From: Sipunculus nudus
Taxonomy: Eukaryota > Annelida > Sipuncula > Golfingiida > Sipunculidae
DNA: 64,000 nucleotides
Reading direction: 5' to 3'
NCBI GenBank assembly: GCA_026874595.1
Contig: CM049308.1
Coordinates: 25,716,367-25,780,366, forward strand
Part shown: positions 37,340 to 49,309 of the stretch, piece after piece
How the letters are laid out: every line of letters starts with the position of its first letter
How positions within the stretch are numbered: the first letter of the stretch is position 1
Translations under genes and position numbers: made by a program
The notes under the pieces: model-generated
Seen by the model: only the letters and a program-made list of their open reading frames with translations
What the model was told of the DNA's origin: nothing
Databases searched by the model: none

Positions 37340-38400
37340 CCAATCTTTTGGGCAAAGATGCGGTCCAGCTCCCGACTGACTGGACCAGCATGCTATCTTA
37401 CCGGCACGGTCCACCTACTGGGGAGTGTACCTCTTACGACTGTGCTTCAGGATCTCTGTGAAAAGATAGTTAAGCGATGCATTAACTAATTTGCTTAAAT
37501 TAAGGAAAATAACTTAAAAGTATTACAAAATAATAATCCTTCATCACTGCCATTGACTAACCAGGCAGCTGAATATACCATAGGTTGTCATGTAGCTATT
37601 GTTTGCCTTGGGGCAATTACCCTGTGGATAAGCATTAAAAATGAGCCTGAAAATGGAATACTTGTTCCGACAAGTATTTCACAGTCAAGTATTAATGCAC
37701 AATGATTGCAGAAACACTTCTAAAATACCAACATTGAATTGGCACCTGAAGAGTAATTTATATGATAGGAACAGAAGTGGGAACTCTTAATATGTAACAG
37801 ACACTTGCTTAAGTGCTCTCAGGCTTTTAAAAGAGTTATGTGTCTGAATAAAGTGCTAATTATTCCGATTTTGCTTCTATCAGGACAATTGCAAAGAATC
37901 AACGTCTAATATGGTTCTTCTCTTCCACTTGTACTGAAATTGTCATTTTAGCCTCATTTATCACAAGGCTTGAGGTGCCACAAAAGTTTGCACCTGTGTG
38001 AACTAAACACCAATTCTCCCTTTCACATTGTAATAAATACATTATTAGCCACTACATAAAACCACAGTTTCGAAACTTGTAAAATTCATGTTAAAAGATT
38101 GTCTCCGAATAAGGGGGAAAATTAGCCAAATCTTTTAAAAAATATAGATTGAATCAACGATTTTTAACAACTGAAAAAATGTCTATGGTCAAAATTCAAA
38201 GTAAGCTTCAGAGCTACCCATGCCTTGATTATCACGTAACTATGACTTTGGTATCTTTAAAAACAACAAAAATTTCTGCAGGCCACAAAAATGCCCAAGA
38301 ACATATAAGACAATATTATTGATTCTTCAAAGCTTACTCTTTTAACACTGTGATCAACACGAATTTGGTGATTAAATGTTGTTATGCACATTATGTGAAA
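37340..38400. other. Gene-free stretch
   Basis: No exon, RNA or repeat could be supported here. Confidence 0.4.
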
Positions 38401-38409
38401 TATAAGTAC

Positions 38410-38611
38410 CGTAGGCCAAAGCAAGGAGAGTGCCTTTTTCTGGCTCATTATGATTGACAAAAGCTTGTACAACCTGCTGGTATTTATCATTCTTGCTTCT
38501 TTGATTTAGCTTTCTAACATCAAAACCACCAATATAATGAGAAACATCAGCTTCTGCCTCAGAAAGTAATGAAACATCAGAAACTGAAGTTGAAACAAAT
38601 GGCTGAGACAT
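38410..38611 (-). CDS. Candidate internal exon, transposase-tail-like
   Basis: On the minus strand an acceptor TTTATTTGTGCAG precedes an exon MSQPFVSTSVSDVSLLSE, AEADVSHYIGGFDVRKL, DKYQQVVQAFVNHNE and a donor CTACG|GTACTT. The YIGGF-x-x-RKL stretch resembles a short motif near the C-terminus of several THAP- and hAT-linked proteins. This is a weak resemblance. Frame at the acceptor is phase 0, matching the donor of the candidate exon at 40285. Confidence 0.45.
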
Positions 38612-39579
38612 CTGCACAAATAAATTTTGAAAAGAATTAATACATAGCAACATTGTCATCTGGTGATTGCCTGTTACAGCAGTCAATTATATATGCCACT
38701 CCAGTGGATAGTTATTTAAAATATGAAGACTAAGAAACCTCGTGGTTGATGCCTTTTACATTGGACTTCCTAACGATGCATGCCCCCCGCTGTGATCTGA
38801 GGAAGTTTGGCGAACTTGGACACTTGAAAAACATGCGATAGTCTTCTCAATGAAAATCATTTAATAAAGCATATGAATCTCACTACATTTATAGTTATTA
38901 TTTCATTATTTTGGTTTAGGCAAAATAAGCTTAACGAAATACTGAATTCTTTGTTTTGCTGAACAGGAATTGAATGAATTGTAACGCAACAAGCAGTAGG
39001 GATGCCACAGATCAGTCATATGAATAAAATGTGATATTTTAATTTTATAGAAACACAGACCGAAGACATGAAAGGAAATATTTTTTTTCTTATGTCCTGT
39101 GTTCAGTCTATATCGTCAATGGATCACATCCAAGCTCAGTGTGATCTTCATATAAAAGAAGTGAACATTACAGTTCTGGGTTTACTCCCTGCCTTACAGG
39201 ACCTGATTGTATTTAATGCGATATACTGTACAAACAATTTATTTAAGATTTTTAAATTATTCAAACATTACTCGTTCTCTTTAAAAATAATTAAAATGCA
39301 ATATTAAATTGGTGATTTAATTTTCCATAGAACATTTTTAATATAATATAAACATAATTAATGATAAGATACACTGTCTCAAACTTTGGTGTGAGTACAT
39401 GATGAATGTGAACTGATAATTTATTCATGGATGAAACTAATGCTGGCATTGGGCAAAATATATTTACACATAATTTGCATGAGAAAGAAGGATTAAAAAT
39501 TTAAAATTGATTAGTTTCATTTTTAATTTTAACCACAATATACTAGAATATAACTGCAGAAACAAATTTCACCTACAGG

Positions 39580-39631
39580 GATGGATGCGAGGTAGATATG
39601 GCCATGTGAGGCACACATCATACTATGTAAC
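39580..39631 (+). CDS. Possible small plus-strand exon
   Basis: TTTCACCTACAG precedes an open stretch GWMRGRYGHVRHTSYYVT that ends in a strong donor ACAG|TAAGT-like site (ACA|GTAAGT). There is no supporting partner exon and no family. Confidence 0.2.
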
Positions 39632-40284
39632 AGTAAGTCATGGTATTTATAATAAATGCCAAGTAATAAAGGCCAAAAAAAATATTTATACATCAAACCC
39701 TCTGATGGTATTCAGTTTCTTGTATTGTTTGATATCAAGCTTGCACATATATAACACTGCACTTAGTTATATGGACAACAAAAGCCCTGGACCAGGGTTA
39801 ATTAACCAATATGAAAATATAAAAGCAGTTGGTTATGGCTATTTTGATCAACCTAGTTTAATTTGTTATATAAAAGCCATTAAATGATTATGATCTTAAT
39901 TAGTTTGGTATTACTAGAACTGATATATAAAATAGTTTTATTATTAGTTTTTAATTATTTTTACAATAAATCAAGTTGCAGTATTGTCATAAAAATAAGC
40001 TGTTCCACATCCAGGGCTTTTAGGCAATATAACTTATCTAAATTTTAGGAACAAAAATACCCCAACAATCATATTTTTAATAAAAGCTCCTGGGAGTAAG
40101 TTTATAGGCCTGCATGTCGGGTGATTGGGCTCCTATATAAGGTGCGAGGTAGTAAAATTTTTAATAAAGCAACAGCTTATATCCATTTTCTCCAGAATGG
40201 CAGGGACAATGTGCTTGAAATGTTGTTACTGATAAATAAAATGTCTACTGATACACTGCAGAAAAAAGTTATAAATCAACTTAC

Positions 40285-40352
40285 TGTCATAACACGCCCA
40301 GAACCATGCTGAACAACGGGTTCTTTTCCCTCCTCCTCTTCATATCCCAAGT
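40285..40352 (-). CDS. Candidate exon on the 38-41 kb minus-strand gene
   Basis: The minus strand reads LGYEEEEGKEPVVQH then GSGRVMT and ends ATGACA|GTAAGTTG, a strong donor in phase 0, which suits the acceptor at 38611. The acceptor (TTTAGGCTAAG) is poor and the exon must start in phase 1, whereas the first exon at 41156-41193 ends in phase 2. At least one further exon must lie between, and I did not find it. Confidence 0.35.
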
Positions 40353-41155
40353 CTTAGCCTAAATCCAGCCCCTAATTAAATCGAATATAAAGATCTAAAT
40401 TCACATTTGTTGTTAAATGACACCATAAAATTATTCTGATAACGTGATTTTACATATATATGTATTAGACCACTAGTACACACCAGACAGTTTAAGAATG
40501 GGAGGTGCATGCAAATGTATTCTTTTTTTCAGCTGGATGGGCCATTAAGTATGCAATGATGATGTAACACATGCAGAAAGCTGGCTGAAACAATCTGCCT
40601 GCTCACTGTGACAGGCACGCAAACAATGTGTCAGACCAAGTGCTGTGCAGTCTAATGTATTTGCATGCTCCATCAAAAAGAGAGATTAAGACATAAGCCT
40701 GTGGCTCTGTTTGAAATGCAGAATTACTATTTTACATTGTTTTAAACGTTTAAGATAGAGAATCAATAATAATTATGCAATGCCAATATGAAATGTCAAC
40801 CAGGTCCAGGTGTCATTTTGTCAGCGGCACTGACAGTGACAGCTCTATTAAAATAATGAATAAGAAAATATTGATTACAGTGGTGCTTTAACATTTGAAA
40901 AACATGTGAATAATGATATGGTAGAATTTCCCAGGTAATACTAATGGTTTTTTAACTATCAGTGCAAAAGAATGATAAAAGATTGTTTGAATCTCTCCGA
41001 TAATTCTCCAACTTTTAGCCATTGAGATCTAGATCTACAAACCGGAACACAAATAAACCAGTGCGGGCGTCTTTAACGCTCATTTGTAATGCTAAGAAAA
41101 CTCATTCATTTAAAAGAACGTTATATCTTCATTTTACTCATTCATATTTACTCAC

Positions 41156-41193
41156 CTCTTTGAGTTGTTGAATATCGTATCGGCGTTATCCAT
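41156..41193 (-). CDS. Candidate first coding exon (MDNADTIFNNSKR)
   Basis: The minus strand has ATGGATAACGCC encoding MDNADTIFNNSK(R), ending AAGAG|GTGAGT, a near-consensus donor. The upstream sequence is the most CpG-rich unique DNA nearby and includes an ETS-type site ACCGGAAGT (41261-41269). The gene would run left through 40285 and 38410. No product can be named. Confidence 0.45.
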
Positions 41194-41716
41194 AATATCG
41201 ATCGGAAACTCAGACCTGCCGCTTCAGCCAAAACGTGTTCTTGTTTACAACAGAAGACAAACCGGAAGTTAAGCACCCCTCTTCTCGCGCAAGTCTCGTT
41301 GACGGATCATCATTAATGATATATCATGCGCGAAATCTCCCAGTTGGCAGTCCATCTCTTTCTCGTCTATGGTACCCTCCGAGGCTCTGATGACGAATAG
41401 GAACACAGTGACAACAAAATCATAAATTTTATCTTAAGTCCAAGTTTTATTCAATTCTTGGTTAAAAAAGTAATTGACACTTTTAATATGTTAATACACT
41501 GCTTCAGGACCGTTTCAATCGGAACGAAATCGAATTTATGAGCCGTTTCCTTCATGAAACATCCGCGGAGTGAAACACTGCACTCGGTCATGAGCAGATG
41601 GCGTGGCTAAATTGACATCACGTGTGGCAAACATGTAGCGTCTTGCTGGTGTGCATTCTTGACGTGTGTAGTTTTATTTTTCTCCGCAAACACTGGACAT
41701 CCTAAAAAATAATAAA
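41194..41716. promoter_or_regulatory. Possible bidirectional promoter between divergent coding starts
   Basis: 523 bp separates the minus-strand start at 41193 from the plus-strand THAP start at 41717. The interval is relatively CpG-rich (CTCGCGCAAG, ATGCGCGAAATC, GAACGAAATCG) and has an ETS-type ACCGGAAGT site at 41261-41269. No TATA box stands out. Function is inference. Confidence 0.35.
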
Positions 41717-42180
41717 ATGACCAAACGATGTGTTGTTGGTGGATGCAGAAACGCCAACAAGGACGGTGTGAGCGTCCATCACTGGCCAACAAATGTTCTT
41801 CATGGCAAAAAGTGGGATCAGTTTGTGAGACAACGACGGACAGACTGGAGGTCGCGCACACCTGGGAAGAGTGTGGAGCCCATTTCAGAACCCCTGATGA
41901 TTTCCAAAATTACCAATAATGGAACGCCGGATAAAAAAAACTCGATCTATTACCAGGGGCGATTCCAAGCATTAATCCAACAGCACTCGCTTCAGGGCCA
42001 ACTGACAGTGGACCCAGCCTTGGTTCAAGGGCAAGAAAAGGCCGGCAAGAGCCCGAGGCACTCGTTGAGAAAAGGCGTGGGACATATGCCAAATCGCCAG
42101 AAAAAGGCTCAAAAGCAGTGAGGAAAAAAACTGCTAAAAGAATAGGTTATTCGTTTATTTTAAATTTAAGAAATTATTGT
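41717..42180 (+). pseudogene. THAP-domain protein, decayed
   Basis: From ATG at 41717 (AAAATGACC context) the frame gives MTKRCVVGGC, VSVHHWPTN, KKWDQFVRQRRTDW and SRTPGKS. The continuation CGAHFRTPDDFQNY lies one frame away, so a frameshift sits near 41873. Together this is a C2CH THAP zinc finger (C-x4-C ... W-x2-F ... C-x2-H) followed by two in-frame TAA stops and then LLPGAIPSINPTALASG, matching the GA(V/I)P-(S/T)-I tail seen after many THAP domains. A basic tail (KAVRKKTAKR) ends near 42180. One frameshift plus two stops indicate a pseudogene, likely from a P-element-type or retrocopied THAP gene. Confidence 0.75.
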
Positions 42181-42184
42181 TAAT

Positions 42185-43250
42185 TAAATGTACTTTATTA
42201 CCGCAAATGTAAAGAATGCCAAAGATGATAACGACACATTGAGTAATCAAAGTTATAAGCACACCATGTTATTTATAGCTTATTCAGTTAGTAAATTTAA
42301 ATTTGTTTTACATAAAAACATGCATGATAAGCTACAATTAATTTCTTACTCCTCTGTGACTCATTCCCCCCTAAGTGGGTGAAATATTCTTTTTTCACCG
42401 TTGCATATAAGTAATGTCAAGGAATATTCCTCAGCCAGTCAAATGAACAAAATAAAACACAATTTGCACTTTGCATGATACTGCTGTTCCTCTGATTGTA
42501 GAAATGTAATGAAATTGGAAATATCACTCTGTGTGGCAGTACAAGTGTTCTGATAACCAGCTTGCATTCATACATTAACCTTTTGTCTGAAATGGTAGAC
42601 AAAAAACAAAAGCATTATATTTATAAAAATAATTGTTTAATAAGTCCAGTAAAATAACAATGTAACATATAATTCAATCATGCATGCAGTACACAACTTG
42701 TAACTGCACAACTGGCGACACAAGCCTCAATTTAAAAAAAAGGACAAAAAACAGAATGAAATCCGTTCAGGCCTTAAATAACATATTTGGGTTGCAACCA
42801 GTCAAATTAAATATGGTCTGTTGCACCAGAAAATATGGATACAATAGAAGGCTTTCCTTATTTAACACTGCACAAGTCGTATATGAGAACTAAGGTGAAA
42901 TGCCAAAAGCATTAATTATACCTATTTTTATTTTCCCCATAGTTTCATATTTTATTAAGTTGTTCTTAAAGAACAAAATTAGGTAAAGCTTATGACTCGC
43001 AGTTTATTTATATATTATATATTATTTTATTTATTTAATAATATGCCTTACCAAAGACCACTATAAGCAAATGTTTTAAAAAAGGAAATGCACAATATAT
43101 CACAGAAATTAGAATTTGCCATTGCTGATGAAACTGCATGCGTAAAAGCGACATGTAAAAGTTTTAAGGTAGGAGAAAAGCCAGAGAAAGGCAAAACTTA
43201 TATAATGAGAATTATTTAGTTGGACATAACAACAAAATGCTATTGAACAA
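42185..43250. other. Gene-free stretch
   Basis: AT-rich, nothing supportable. A possible exon follows at 43258-43420, where a 54-codon frame (VTKTCNVDVPEDI ... KSFDIPTVTCQGDP) ends at a donor-like ATGTAAGTTTC. Its acceptor is not clear. Confidence 0.35.
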
Positions 43251-43510
43251 CTAAACGATGGTCACAAAGACATGTAATGTGGATGTACCAGAAGATATCA
43301 CAAGGGCAGGACAACAGTTAATAAAGTCCTTCGACATCCCCACTGTCACCTGTCAAGGAGATCCCAGAAGCATCATCAAATGTCGGGGAGCTGGTCACCA
43401 TTCAAGGGACGATTCAAAATGTAAGTTTCAAAGCCATGAATTATAATTGGTGTAAAATTGAAAGCATGAAGAAAATAACGTAACAAGTGGAAATATTTTT
43501 CTTCTTAGTC

Positions 43511-45332
43511 AGTGGCGGACCCCCCCCCCCCCCCCCCCCAGCTGAAAACATCATTTTTATCAGAGATTTTCATTATTTCCAGTTGCCGTCATACAAATAT
43601 CACCCTCTCAACTGAAAAACAAAAGTTGAAAACCCAAGGAATCGTTCGGAGAAACGCTTGTCTATACCAGGATTAGGCATCTTTTTATTCCTCCGCCATT
43701 AGGAGAGAGGACTACTAAAAAGGTCAACGTCTGCCAGTCCTTTCGTCCGTCTGTCCTTCAATCCGCCCGGCCGTCCCGCACCATCACTGATGCCACACTT
43801 TCCTAGTTAAACATATGGCCGGGGACCCTTGTGGCCCTAGGTCCTTGTTGTATTTTTAAATAATTAGTTAGGCATTTTCCAACATTGCTTATATATCAGT
43901 TGGAATTCTCAATGGGGTATCTGTTTTTAAATTATTTTTTTCGTGTCGCTCTTTAAAAGAAAAAAAAATGTACAAAACGGAACAAGAAACTTGAGTAAAC
44001 TGACAATGTTTAATACCTATAGCATCGTTTTACGGAAGATTTATTATCGATTACAAATGTATAAATTACCAAATAAATATGTAAACGATAATGCATAAAT
44101 ATGCGAACGACAGAATTGCATTTTATAATTCAGATGTATATATAAAAGAGATATGATATTTGAACGTATAAAAGCAAGTTATAGACCAATGAAGCAACTG
44201 CACACATGGAAAAGTAATTTAAGCTATACCAGTTATTCAAAATAAATGCTGGTGAGTAATATCTTAAAAAGTATTTAGAGATTAATATACATTCATGAGT
44301 AATTCGTTTGCCTTTTCAATGATGTTTAATGCACTTAAATGTTTATATGCAGTTTTGTCTTTATTTATAACTGATCAGTTATCTGAGATTTAATTATGAA
44401 TGAAATGTTTACATCGTTGGGCACTTGTGCTCACGTCTCATGTTCATCTCTATACGATACCTTATAAAGATATTATTAATATTCTATCGGTTGTTAGAAA
44501 AAAAAGGTTTATCATGTAACTATCGACGTTGGTTGGTTCGTCTGTTAGCAGCTGTACTCAACAGTTATAGACGGACTTATGAGGAGAGCCAAAAAAAACA
44601 ATCCAAAATAATTAAGAGTTAACTGGATCAAAATAATATTTTTATTTAAAAGATGATTTACTGTTGTGAAAAAAGGCGATAAAAGTCTTTTTTATTATTT
44701 AGGGGAAACTTTAATTGAATATATATTTCCGAAAGGGGCGAGCGGACCGGTTATGCAAAATCGAGTTGGTGAACTTGACCCACATTTCTCTTGAATAAAT
44801 ATAATCTTCGCGCTATAAACTGTAAATTCACAAAATAAAAAAAAAAATACACATAAAACGTTTTGTCTCAACTTTGTTCATGAGTTTCAAGTTGTAAACT
44901 ATATCTCGGGAAAATATTATAAGTTGCACCTCTGTATCCATTTATAACAATTTCACAATTCACAAATTGACAGATCGTATATGAAGTGGAAAATGCAAAG
45001 GTATATATTAATAACCGTGGATTTGTGTTTTGTTAGTTTCAAGTCTGCAAATAATAAAATGTTAGATTGAAACTACGACGACATGTTTACAAGAGATTGA
45101 ATGTGGTACTGGCCATCTAATACCTCTTTCTCTCATCCATCAATAACAGTTGATTTTTTTTTTCCAAAACCATTATTCCGAAGTTTAAGAATAGAAAAAG
45201 GGCAGTTTTTCGTTGTTTTTTTTTTAAGGCAAAGAATTCTGTTTTTTTTTTCGGTATTAAGTGATTTAAATTCAAACAGCGTACCCAACGATTCACGCAT
45301 TATAACCTTTTGAACATTAGAAGTTTACACTG

Positions 45333-45387
<55 letters not shown>

Positions 45388-45418
45388 ATAAGATAAATGT
45401 TTATGGCAAGTGCCTGCG

Positions 45419-45461
<43 letters not shown>

Positions 45462-45530
45462 TTATATATGTATGATTATGCGAAGTATCAACTAGCCCCC
45501 CCCCCCTTGCAAAATCCTGGATCCGCCCCT
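43511..45530. mobile_element. 2.0-kb TIR element (CAGTGGCGGA ... TCCGCCCCTG)
   Basis: The left end reads CAGTGGCGGACC followed by a C tract. The right end is the reverse complement of CAGGGGCGGATCCAGGATTTTGCAAGG, preceded by another C tract on the plus strand (45497-45508). CAG(T/G)GGCGGATC ends of this kind are typical of hAT-like and related DNA elements. No clear target duplication (flanks TCTTAGT and ATACCTTT) and no transposase frame, so the limits are less secure than for the two other TIR elements. Internal (TA)n tracts lie at 45336-45382 and 45421-45459. Confidence 0.5.
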
Positions 45531-45534
45531 GATA

Positions 45535-46040
45535 CCTTTATTGGTATATTATTTATGTATGTTTATGGCTTGTTATAGGCCTTTATGTTATATCACTGGA
45601 TGATCTGTTTGCATTAATACCTTGATGGTATATTATTTATGTATGTTTATGGCTTGATATAGGCCTTTATGTTATATCATTGGATAACCTGTTTGCATTT
45701 ATACCTTGATGGTATATTATTTATGTATGTTTATGGCTTGATATAGGCCTTTATGTTATATCACTGGATGATCTGTTTGCATTAATACCTTGATGGTATA
45801 TTATTTATGTATGTTTATGGTTTGATATAGGCCTTTATGTTATATCATTGGATAACCTGTTTGCATTTATACCTTGATGGTATATTATTTATGTATGTTT
45901 ATGGCTTGATATAGGCCTTTATGTTATATCACTGGATGATCTGTTTGCATTAATACCTTGATGGTATATTATTTATGTATGTATATGGCTTGATATTATA
46001 TCACTGGATGATCTCTTTGCATTTATATTTTGATGGCATA
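45535..46040. repeat. 84-bp tandem repeat arranged as A-B dimers
   Basis: ACCTTGATGGTATATTATTT begins at 45619, 45703, 45787, 45871 and 45955, an exact 84-bp period, with a sixth related unit starting at about 45535. Two variants alternate: A (CACTGGATGATCTGTTTGCATTAAT) and B (CATTGGATAACCTGTTTGCATTTAT), in the order A-B-A-B-A, so the true period is 168 bp. The last unit has a roughly 20-bp deletion and is more diverged. Confidence 0.95.
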
Positions 46041-46044
46041 TATT

Positions 46045-48020
46045 TTTTGTTACATCCACAGGTTTTTGCTTTGGAGTTATGACTTGCTCAGTAGTCCCAG
46101 CTTCTTGAGCACAGACACATTCTTTTTACCATATAGCTCACAAAAAAATAAGTAACTATAATCTTTATTCAGGTGTGAAGTTGATGGGTGAATATAAAAC
46201 AAGTAAATACAAATAAAACTTTTTATTTTCAGGTGAAGCCTTCAGTAATCACTAGCTGTTGAAATTTGAATGCCTGATTATCACACAAAATAACATGACA
46301 ATTACTATATAAGGCCTGAAATTTGTCCTTCGTGCATTTCTTCTATTATCACAGATATTTGCCCAGAATGGGCTGAAAGATTTTAATCCTTTAGCTCAAT
46401 TATAGGTTGCACCCATTTCATTTTGAGATTCAACAAGGATGTGATAAGACTTTGTATTTCTTTTTTTTTTTTTTTTGTTAATATGATGTATCACTGCTTA
46501 ATAGAGACTGAAGGATTGTAATCTGGCAATCAGAAAGATACCAAAAACATGCATAAGTTGCATTTTTTAAAAGGAAACCAACACTTTTCCATACCAGTAA
46601 ATGACATTCTCCAAGACCTTTCTACATTCTTTATTTCAATCACAATGCTGCACCATTGTCCACAGATATCCACAGATGAGGAAACTCCTAGCATAAAAGA
46701 CCACAGACACCTGGTCTTTCAATTTCAAAGGTGGATACAAGCAGGGCCTGTCAGTTCATTGAGTGTGGACTTCCTTGGCCTTACAGGTATGGTTTGTGCC
46801 CTGACTGCTGCACTGCCAGAAAATTTACGATGAAATCCGATACCTGACATTCATATGAGCTAACAACCTGACAAACTACTTATTACTATCAGAATTAGGA
46901 GAATCTTTGGTTGTAACAAATGATCAGATTTACATTTTGAAAAGCTCTTCATTTCCTTTTACATAGTTCCAAGCATGTTGTAACAACATTTCCTTGTCAG
47001 TAGTGAAGTTTATATAAAGGGGGTGGGTATGTTTGTGTCTTGAATGGTACAGGAGTTCAATCAAAATAATAAAAAAATATATGCTTAAATAATTTAAACT
47101 GATAGATCAACGGTAATCTAACACATTTGAGAATTTCTTTTTCATTTTTCATCTTTTTGGGGGGAACTGTGGAATTTTGACACACATAATGACAATAGCA
47201 AAGTTACATTTAACAACAAAACCATGCCTGACTTACTTGCAATACACAATTGTCTTTGGGCATTGGGCCTTCATGGTCTTGAGGTCAGCTGCCAGCCAAG
47301 ACAGCTCCTTCTCGATGTGCATCCCCCAGCTGGACTTGAAAGTGAGAAACACATTCTGTGTGTTTGGCAGAACAGCAACAGTCCTTTTGTCATGGAGACC
47401 CAAGAGATCAGTCAGAGATTGTTGCAGTCAGTAGCAACCATGGCACTTGACAGGTCACTGATCGGAGAAGGACAAGGTCCTTATACTGAGACCTTAAGGT
47501 GCCTCCCCTGCAAAGAAAACAATTCCTGTATGATCTTGTTGTTCATGAACTGACAAAAAAAGACATAAATATATACCACCACTTTATTTCCCTTGATGAT
47601 CTTTTATTTTTCCTTGTAGATACTTAATGCTTCTGTACTTCTTTCACATAAATTAAATTAAATTAAATTTTCAAACAAGCAAGCAATTGACAAGCAAATA
47701 ATCACAAATGAATACAAATAATGACCTGGATGGTTGCAATAACTTATGAATATGTATTATTATAAAAAAGTCAAACATAAATTTTAGCCTAATGTCAGCT
47801 AATATAAATTAAGGATGATACAGGTTACAATAAGGACTTGCCGTTGTAATATACAATGTGCCTCATTACAAGCCACAATGCAAAGCTGTTTCCTGTAGAT
47901 GGGCGATTTCATGAGGCTAATCCACTCATCGTTCATCAAAGCCTCTGGTGATGTAAACACGACTTGAAACCACCCATTCTTCAGTCCTGTGAAGAAAAGT
48001 ATGAATGAAGGACAAATCTG
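46045..48020. other. Gene-poor stretch with weak exon candidates
   Basis: A plus-strand candidate exon at about 46666-46786 has acceptor TTGTCCACAG and donor TTACAG|GTATGG, encoding DHRHLVFQFQRWIQAGP then VSSLSVDFLGLT. A second coding-like frame at 47224-47520 reads LLAIHNCLWALGLHGLEV then ILCVWQNSNSPFVM and RLLQSVATMALD. Neither is recognised. They could belong to the THAP locus upstream or to an unrelated gene. Confidence 0.35.
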
Positions 48021-48021
48021 A

Positions 48022-48024
<3 letters not shown>

Positions 48025-48094
<70 letters not shown>
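48025..48094. repeat. (TA)n microsatellite, about 70 bp
   Basis: Uninterrupted TA units. Confidence 0.97.
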
Positions 48095-48098
<4 letters not shown>

Positions 48099-48524
48099 CA
48101 TCAAATTTAAGTAACCATATGAGGTACATATGCTTCTTATCACAAATTAATTTCAATACTGCAAAGCTAAATTTAATATAAAATTTCTGCCTCGTGTACT
48201 AAACTAGGACAGAATTAAAATATGATCTGTCCATTAACCAATCAAGATTCAATCAATGGAGTTATCTGCTGTGGATGAAACTGGCACTCTTGTATTAATT
48301 ATATTTATATATTTGCAGACCCAGCTGCATTTACTTTTTTAATCACTTTAATAATGAAATCAAATACTAAACATGTGATAAATCAAGAAAAAAATAGGTC
48401 CCATTAATTAATATGTTGTTGTATAAACTATTTTTTTATACAACTATTTTTTTTTATTTTAAACTGTTATCAGACCACCTCAAATCAGCTTAAGTATTGG
48501 TAAGAAACTATCTAACAATTGTGT

Positions 48525-48556
48525 AGGGGGCGTGGCATTGAAGGGGGCGTGGCATT
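48525..48556. repeat. Tandem GGGGGCGTGGCATT pair
   Basis: GGGGGCGTGGCATT occurs twice, 17 bp apart. Each holds a GC/CACCC-box-like GGGCGTGG core. It may be incidental. Confidence 0.5.
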
Positions 48557-48587
48557 TAATAACATTTTTATTAGGTAAAGAAAAATT

Positions 48588-48925
48588 ACCTCTAATGGTA
48601 TCTGCATCCAGCTCATCTCGCCGGAGTCTAGCGAAGGCAGTGAGACCAATTCTTCGGCATTACGCCACCTGGTCTTGCATCAATGCTCTAAGAGGTGAGA
48701 TCACGACACAAATGTGTCCTGGCACACCTGTCCTTGCGTCCATTATCACCGGCATCAACACATAACACAGGGATTTCCCAAAGCCCGTTGGGAGAACGGC
48801 ACAAACATTGTGTCCATCAGTCACATAAGACTTTGACCTGTTCCTGCTTTAACTTTATGTCTAATTAAACTTGGGCTTGACCGTACTCTCAAAAAGTTCC
48901 TCACACTTCTTGGGATCCATTTTGC
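48588..48925 (-). pseudogene. RecQ-like helicase N-terminal fragment with intact Walker A
   Basis: On the minus strand MDPKKCEELFESTVKPKF begins near 48920. A decayed stretch leads to LKQEQVKVL, a frameshift, and then DGHNVCAVLPTGFGKSL, MPVIMDARTGVPGHICVV, ISPLRALMQDQV, a stop and RRIGLTAFARLRRDEL. These are helicase motif 0 (LK-x-EQ), motif I (LPTGFGKSL, intact) and motif Ia (VVISPLRALMQDQV) of RecQ/SF2 helicases. The last codons abut GTAATTTT, a possible donor. At least two frame breaks and one stop precede motif II, so it is non-functional. Confidence 0.7.
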
Positions 48926-49309
48926 TTGTAAACAATGACCACGTGCTTTGTTTATATCTGGCCGCTTACAACAAAAAGGTGAAGGTCGCAAGTCATGTGA
49001 TCAGAATCACGTGATATTTTTACGCCATTTTTAAATTTATAAGCTGGAAACAACGGCTGAGCTACCACGATCGTTAAGAGGTTGTTCTTAAAAAAATAAT
49101 AAGGTAAGAACATGCTAAAGTGGTCGAAAAGACTCATTTACTACCAAACCTAAGAACGATTGTATTTTGATGTGTATATTTTGCTTTTTATGAGTTTTTT
49201 TATTAAATTTTAAGATTTCACCATTACAAGGTCTAATTGTACAGATCGTTCTCACAACTGTCATGGTATCACAGTTGTCGATCCGCAACGACCCCGACCC
49301 TAACCCCCC

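Noticed and set aside
39507..39887. 126-codon plus-strand frame as a gene
   Set aside because: AT-rich, no domain, and a strong donor-like site interrupts it; only the small part at 39580-39631 is kept as a weak exon candidate.
41717..42121. Intact 134-codon THAP gene
   Set aside because: The open frame leaves the THAP frame before the C-x2-H part; the true continuation is in another frame with two stops.
45535..46040. CRISPR-like regular array
   Set aside because: The whole 84-bp unit repeats; there are no short repeats with unique spacers, and the DNA is eukaryotic.
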